The translations under genes and the position numbers were made by a program. From contig OZ034968.1 in NCBI GenBank assembly GCA_964030785.1, forward strand, positions 58,252,299-58,316,298: a stretch of DNA of 64,000 bases, read 5' to 3'. This document shows, one piece after another, positions 59,507 through 64,000 of this stretch. Numbering within the stretch: the first letter of the stretch is position 1; the number at the start of each line of letters is the position of its first letter. The notes under the pieces were generated by a model, which was not told the DNA's origin, made no database searches, and saw only the letters and a program-made list of their open reading frames with translations. The DNA is from Siderastrea siderea (taxonomy: Eukaryota; Cnidaria; Anthozoa; Scleractinia; Rhizangiidae).

Positions 59507-59886
59507 ATGAGTCACATGCGAAACAAGATGTCGTCTTTTTTGCACTTCAACGAAAGAGGAGTCATACGAGATCTCCAATCTCTCGCCGAGATCGTTCTCC
59601 TCGATCATTCGTATGCTAAACCCTGGTCTGCACATCCAGATGCATCAAAAGTTCGCCCTGTTAAAACATTGTTTCTTCCCCGAGAAGACGCTGAAAACTT
59701 GTCTGCAAATATTCAGTCGATCGACGAAGATGATATTGATGTGTGCGAGCCGGTTGTTCCTTCGTGTTCGGCCAGTATTATGTACGATACAGCTAAGGCT
59801 AAAACAGTGATGGCTGAATGTGAGAAGTTTGTAAGCACTGTGTCTAGTAAAAAGACTCCAGATACTTGGGAAGAGCAGATTTCTAG
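59507..59886 (+). CDS. First coding exon of an unidentified gene (partial)
   Basis: It runs from ATG at 59507 to a donor (TCTAG|GTAAGG) at 59887, giving 126 codons plus two bases. The frame is open further upstream but without another ATG. The protein starts MSHMRNKMSSFLHFNERGVI, then an RDLQSLAEIVLLDHSY segment, an acidic middle (QSIDEDDIDVCEP), and a helical KAKTVMAECEKFV part. There is no signal peptide or membrane segment. I do not recognise the family. Later exons must lie beyond the satellite, outside the window. The clean splice donor and codon composition make it a likely real gene, divergent from PANK. Confidence 0.6.
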
Positions 59887-60378
59887 GTAAGGGTGTTGAA
59901 TAAATAAGTTAGCTTGTAATAACACGTGTGAATTTGACAGCTTATGATAAATCTTTTTTTGTGAAGGAAACTGAACATTTCTTGGCGTTCCCGATGAGCT
60001 GAGAACTTCACTTTTAAATCGTAGCTCCTAAAGCAGAAAGAATAATGAAAGGAATGAACTATATACCCACAAAGAGAGTTGTAAACTTGGATAAAGCTTG
60101 CTTTCAAGCAGTATTCTGGATAAATGAACCAGTTCTGATATTCCTAAACTAAGGGGATACGTGGACATGCAGTTGTCATTGTAAATTGTATAAAATACTA
60201 TGCTTCAGCATATCAACCTCAAAACATTGGTAAAAGGTCTGTTTTCCACTTCATCTCCTGCCTTCTTTGTCTTGTGCTACCCATGGTGTGTGTGTGTTGT
60301 ATGTGTAATGAGACAGAATTTTGAATTAAGTTTTGCCATAGGAAGCCACATTTTTGGGTCTTAACTCCAGCCAGCTTC
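59887..60378. other. Intron 1 of the 59.5-kb gene, unique part
   Basis: No repeat or ORF of note. A (GT)n run lies at about 60286-60305. The SINE-derived sequence begins near 60366. Confidence 0.4.
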
Positions 60379-63300
60379 TTTAGCATGAAGTGACGAGGAG
60401 CTAGTATTACTACACCCCTGTATGGGATGCTAGTCCATCGCAGGATACCCAGCATGAAGCAACGAGGGGTATTACTACACCCCTGTATGGGATTCTAGTC
60501 CATCGCAGGATACCCAGCATGAAGCAACGAGGGGTATTACTACACCCCTGTATGGGATGCTACTCCATCGCAGGATACCCAGCATGAAGCAACGAGGGGT
60601 ATTACTACACCCCTGTATGGGATGCTAGTCCATCGCAGGATACCCAGCATGAAGCAACGAGGGGTATTACTACACCCCTGTATGGGATGCTAGTCCATCG
60701 CAGGATACCCAGCATGAAGCAACGAGGGGTATTACTACTCCCATGGATGGGATGCTAGTCCATCGCAGGATACCCAGCATGAAGCAACGAGGGGTATTAC
60801 TACACCCCTGTATGGGATGCTAGTCCATCGCAGGATACCCAGCATGAAGCAACGAGGGGTATTACTACACCCCTGTATGGGATGCTAGTCCATCGCAGGA
60901 TACCCAGCATGAAGCAACGAGGGGTATTACTACACCCCTGTATGGGATGCTAGTCCATCGCAGGATACCCAGCATGAAGCAACGAGGGGTATTACTACTC
61001 CCATGGATGGGATGCTAGTCCATCGCAGGATACCCAGCATGAAGCAACGAGGGGTATTACTACACCCCTGTATGGGATGCTAGTCCATCGCAGGATACCC
61101 AGCATGAAGCAACGAGGGGTATTACTACTCCCATGGATGGGATGCTAGTCCATCGCAGGATACCCAGCATGAAGCAACGAGGGGTATTACTACACCCCTG
61201 TATGGGATGCTAGTCCATCGCAGGATACCCAGCATGAAGCAACGAGGGGTATTACTACTCCCATGGATGGGATGCTAGTCCATCGCAGGATACCCAGCAT
61301 GAAGCAACGAGGGGTATTACTACACCCCTGTATGGGATGCTAGTCCATCGCAGGATACCCAGCATGAAGCAACGAGGGGTATTACTACTCCCATGGATGG
61401 GATGCTAGTCCATCGCAGGATACCCAGCATGAAGCAACGAGGGGTATTACTACACCCCTGTATGGGATGCTAGTCCATCGCAGGATACCCAGCATGAAGC
61501 AACGAGGGGTATTACTACTCCCATGGATGGGATGCTAGTCCATCGCAGGATACCCAGCATGAAGCAACGAGGGGTATTACTACACCCCTGTATGGGATGC
61601 TAGTCCATCGCAGGATACCCAGCATGAAGCAACGAGGGGTATTACTACTCCCATGGATGGGATGCTAGTCCATCGCAGGATACCCAGCATGAAGCAACGA
61701 GGGGTATTACTACACCCCTGTATGGGATTCTAGTCCATCGCAGGATACCCAGCATGAAGCAACGAGGGGTATTACTACACCCCTGTATGGGATGCTAGTC
61801 CATCGCAGGATACCCAGCATGAAGCAACGAGGGGTATTACTACACCCCTGTATGGGATGCTAGTCCATCGCAGGATACCCAGCATGAAGCAACGAGGGGT
61901 ATTACTACTCCCATGGATGGGATGCTAGTCCATCGCAGGATACCCAGCATGAAGCAACGAGGGGTATTACTACACCCCTGTATGGGATGCTAGTCCATCG
62001 CAGGATACCCAGCATGAAGCAACGAGGGGTATTACTACTCCCATGGATGGGATGCTAGTCCATCGCAGGATACCCAGCATGAAGCAACGAGGGGTATTAC
62101 TACACCCCTGTATGGGATGCTAGTCCATCGCAGGATACCCAGCATGAAGCAACGAGGGGTATTACTACTCCCATGGATGGGATGCTAGTCCATCGCAGGA
62201 TACCCAGCATGAAGCAACGAGGGGTATTACTACACCCCTGTATGGGATGCTAGTCCATCGCAGGATACCCAGCATGAAGCAACGAGGGGTATTACTACTC
62301 CCATGGATGGGATGCTAGTCCATCGCAGGATACCCAGCATGAAGCAACGAGGGGTATTACTACACCCCTGTATGGGATTCTAGTCCATCGCAGGATACCC
62401 AGCATGAAGCAACGAGGGGTATTACTACACCCCTGTATGGGATGCTAGTCCATCGCAGGATACCCAGCATGAAGCAACGAGGGGTATTACTACTCCCATG
62501 GATGGGATGCTAGTCCATCGCAGGATACCCAGCATGAAGCAACGAGGGGTATTACTACACCCCTGTATGGGATTCTAGTCCATCGCAGGATACCCAGCAT
62601 GAAGCAACGAGGGGTATTACTACACCCCTGTATGGGATGCTAGTCCATCGCAGGATACCCAGCATGAAGCAACGAGGGGTATTACTACTCCCATGGATGG
62701 GATGCTAGTCCATCGCAGGATACCCAGCATGAAGCAACGAGGGGTATTACTACACCCCTGTATGGGATTCTAGTCCATCGCAGGATACCCAGCATGAAGC
62801 AACGAGGGGTATTACTACACCCCTGTATGGGATGCTAGTCCATCGCAGGATACCCAGCATGAAGCAACGAGGGGTATTACTACACCCCTGTATGGGATTC
62901 TAGTCCATCGCAGGATACCCAGCATGAAGCAACGAGGGGTATTACTACACCCCTGTATGGGATGCTAGTCCATCGCAGGATACCCAGCATGAAGCAACGA
63001 GGGGTATTACTACACCCCTGTATGGGATGCTAGTCCATCGCAGGATACCCAGCATGAAGCAACGAGGGGTATTACTACACCCCTGTATGGGATGCTAGTC
63101 CATCGCAGGATACCCAGCATGAAGCAACGAGGGGTATTACTACACCCCTGTATGGGATGCTAGTCCATCGCAGGATACCCAGCATGAAGCAACGAGGGGT
63201 ATTACTACACCCCTGTATGGGATGCTAGTCCATCGCAGGATACCCAGCATGAAGCAACGAGGGGTATTACTACACCCCTGTATGGGATGCTAGTCCATCG

Positions 63301-63893
63301 CAGGATACCCAGCATGAAGCAACGAGGGGTATTACTACACCCCTGTATGGGATGCTAGTCCATCGCAGGATACCCAGCATGAAGCAACGAGGGGTATTAC
63401 TACACCCCTGTATGGGATGCTAGTCCATCGCAGGATACCCAGCATGAAGCAACGAGGGGTATTACTACACCCCTGTATGGGATGCTAGTCCATCGCAGGA
63501 TACCCAGCATGAAGCAACGAGGGGTATTACTACACCCCTGTATGGGATGCTAGTCCATCGCAGGATACCCAGCATGAAGCAACGAGGGGTATTACTACAC
63601 CCCTGTATGGGATGCTAGTCCATCGCAGGATACCCAGCATGAAGCAACGAGGGGTATTACTACACCCCTGTATGGGATGCTAGTCCATCGCAGGATACCC
63701 AGCATGAAGCAACGAGGGGTATTACTACACCCCTGTATGGGATGCTAGTCCATCGCAGGATACCCAGCATGAAGCAACGAGGGGTATTACTACACCCCTG
63801 TATGGGATGCTAGTCCATCGCAGGATACCCAGCATGAAGCAACGAGGGGTATTACTACACCCCTGTATGGGATGCTAGTCCATTGCAGGGTTA
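60379..63893 (-). repeat. 65-bp satellite array derived from a SINE central domain
   Basis: About 54 head-to-tail copies of a 65-bp monomer with a constant period. Three monomer types occur: A (tacacccctgtatgggatgc), B (tactcccatggatgggatgc) and C (A with gattc in place of gatgc). The monomer is the reverse complement of the central domain of the SINE at 18.8 kb. The edges continue into SINE sequence: 'cttctttagcatgaagtgac' on the left and 'cattgcagggttac' on the right. So it grew by tandem amplification within one minus-oriented SINE. It lies in the presumed intron of the 59.5-kb gene. Confidence 0.95.
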
Positions 63894-64000
63894 CATGTGG
63901 CAGCATTTTCTCAGGCTTTTGCTGTAGTTCCCTGGTGTTGATTGATATACTGGATAGAGAGACACAACGTGGACCATTTTTTGTCAAATTATATTAAAAA
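63894..64000. other. Flank right of the satellite
   Basis: Unique sequence to the window edge. Nothing recognised. Confidence 0.5.

Noticed and set aside
60379..63893. CRISPR-like array
   Set aside because: Regular 65-bp periodicity without unique spacers; the whole unit repeats. The host is a eukaryote.

Overview
The window is animal nuclear DNA. Its genes are split by spliceosomal introns, and it carries dense MITEs, tRNA-derived SINEs, a Penelope-like retroelement remnant, microsatellites and two 200-N assembly gaps. Intron sizes, AT-rich non-coding DNA and the kinds of repeats suggest a cnidarian, most likely an anthozoan such as a stony coral. That assignment is inference; no sequence search was possible.

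Layout. 1-10.5 kb holds no recognisable host gene. It is a mosaic of mobile elements: a TAA-flanked foldback MITE, a SINE, a 177-bp-arm inverted repeat carrying tRNA-like heads, a transposon nested in a transposon nested in an older repeat, and decayed Penelope-like fragments. 10.66-14.49 kb (+) is a complete three-exon TMEM127 orthologue (240 aa) with a perfect GTCACGTGAC (CLEAR-type) box about 120 bp upstream. 14.5-24.3 kb is mostly repeats. 24.33-24.39 kb (-) looks like the first coding exon of an unidentified gene, divergent from the next one. 24.88-42.33 kb (+) is a complete 14-exon NT5DC1 orthologue (481 aa). Its introns hold foldback elements, a transposase relic, a LINE relic, a near-perfect short hairpin and a possible antisense exon. 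42.3-47.8 kb is intergenic and includes a diverged duplicate of the NT5DC1 3' region. 47.86-58.27 kb (-) is a complete seven-exon pantothenate kinase (374 aa, PANK1/2/3 type). 59.51-59.89 kb (+) is the first coding exon of an unidentified gene that appears to share a promoter region with the kinase. 60.38-63.89 kb is a 65-bp satellite of about 54 monomers.

The ORFs of 60-110 codons are mostly chance or repeat-derived; the real genes were reconstructed by joining exons at GT/AG sites with matching phase. The three recognised genes belong to separate processes: TMEM127 to endolysosomal/mTORC1 control, NT5DC1 to the HAD nucleotidase family, PANK to the first step of CoA synthesis. They do not form a pathway.

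The strongest unusual signal is the satellite. Its monomer is the reverse complement of the central domain of a SINE that also occurs elsewhere in the window, and the array has an ordered A/B/C monomer pattern. Other good signals are the CLEAR box at TMEM127, a TTAA-flanked MITE inside an AGGATCCT minisatellite, several families of foldback elements with 9-bp target duplications, and short near-perfect hairpins that could be small-RNA sources.
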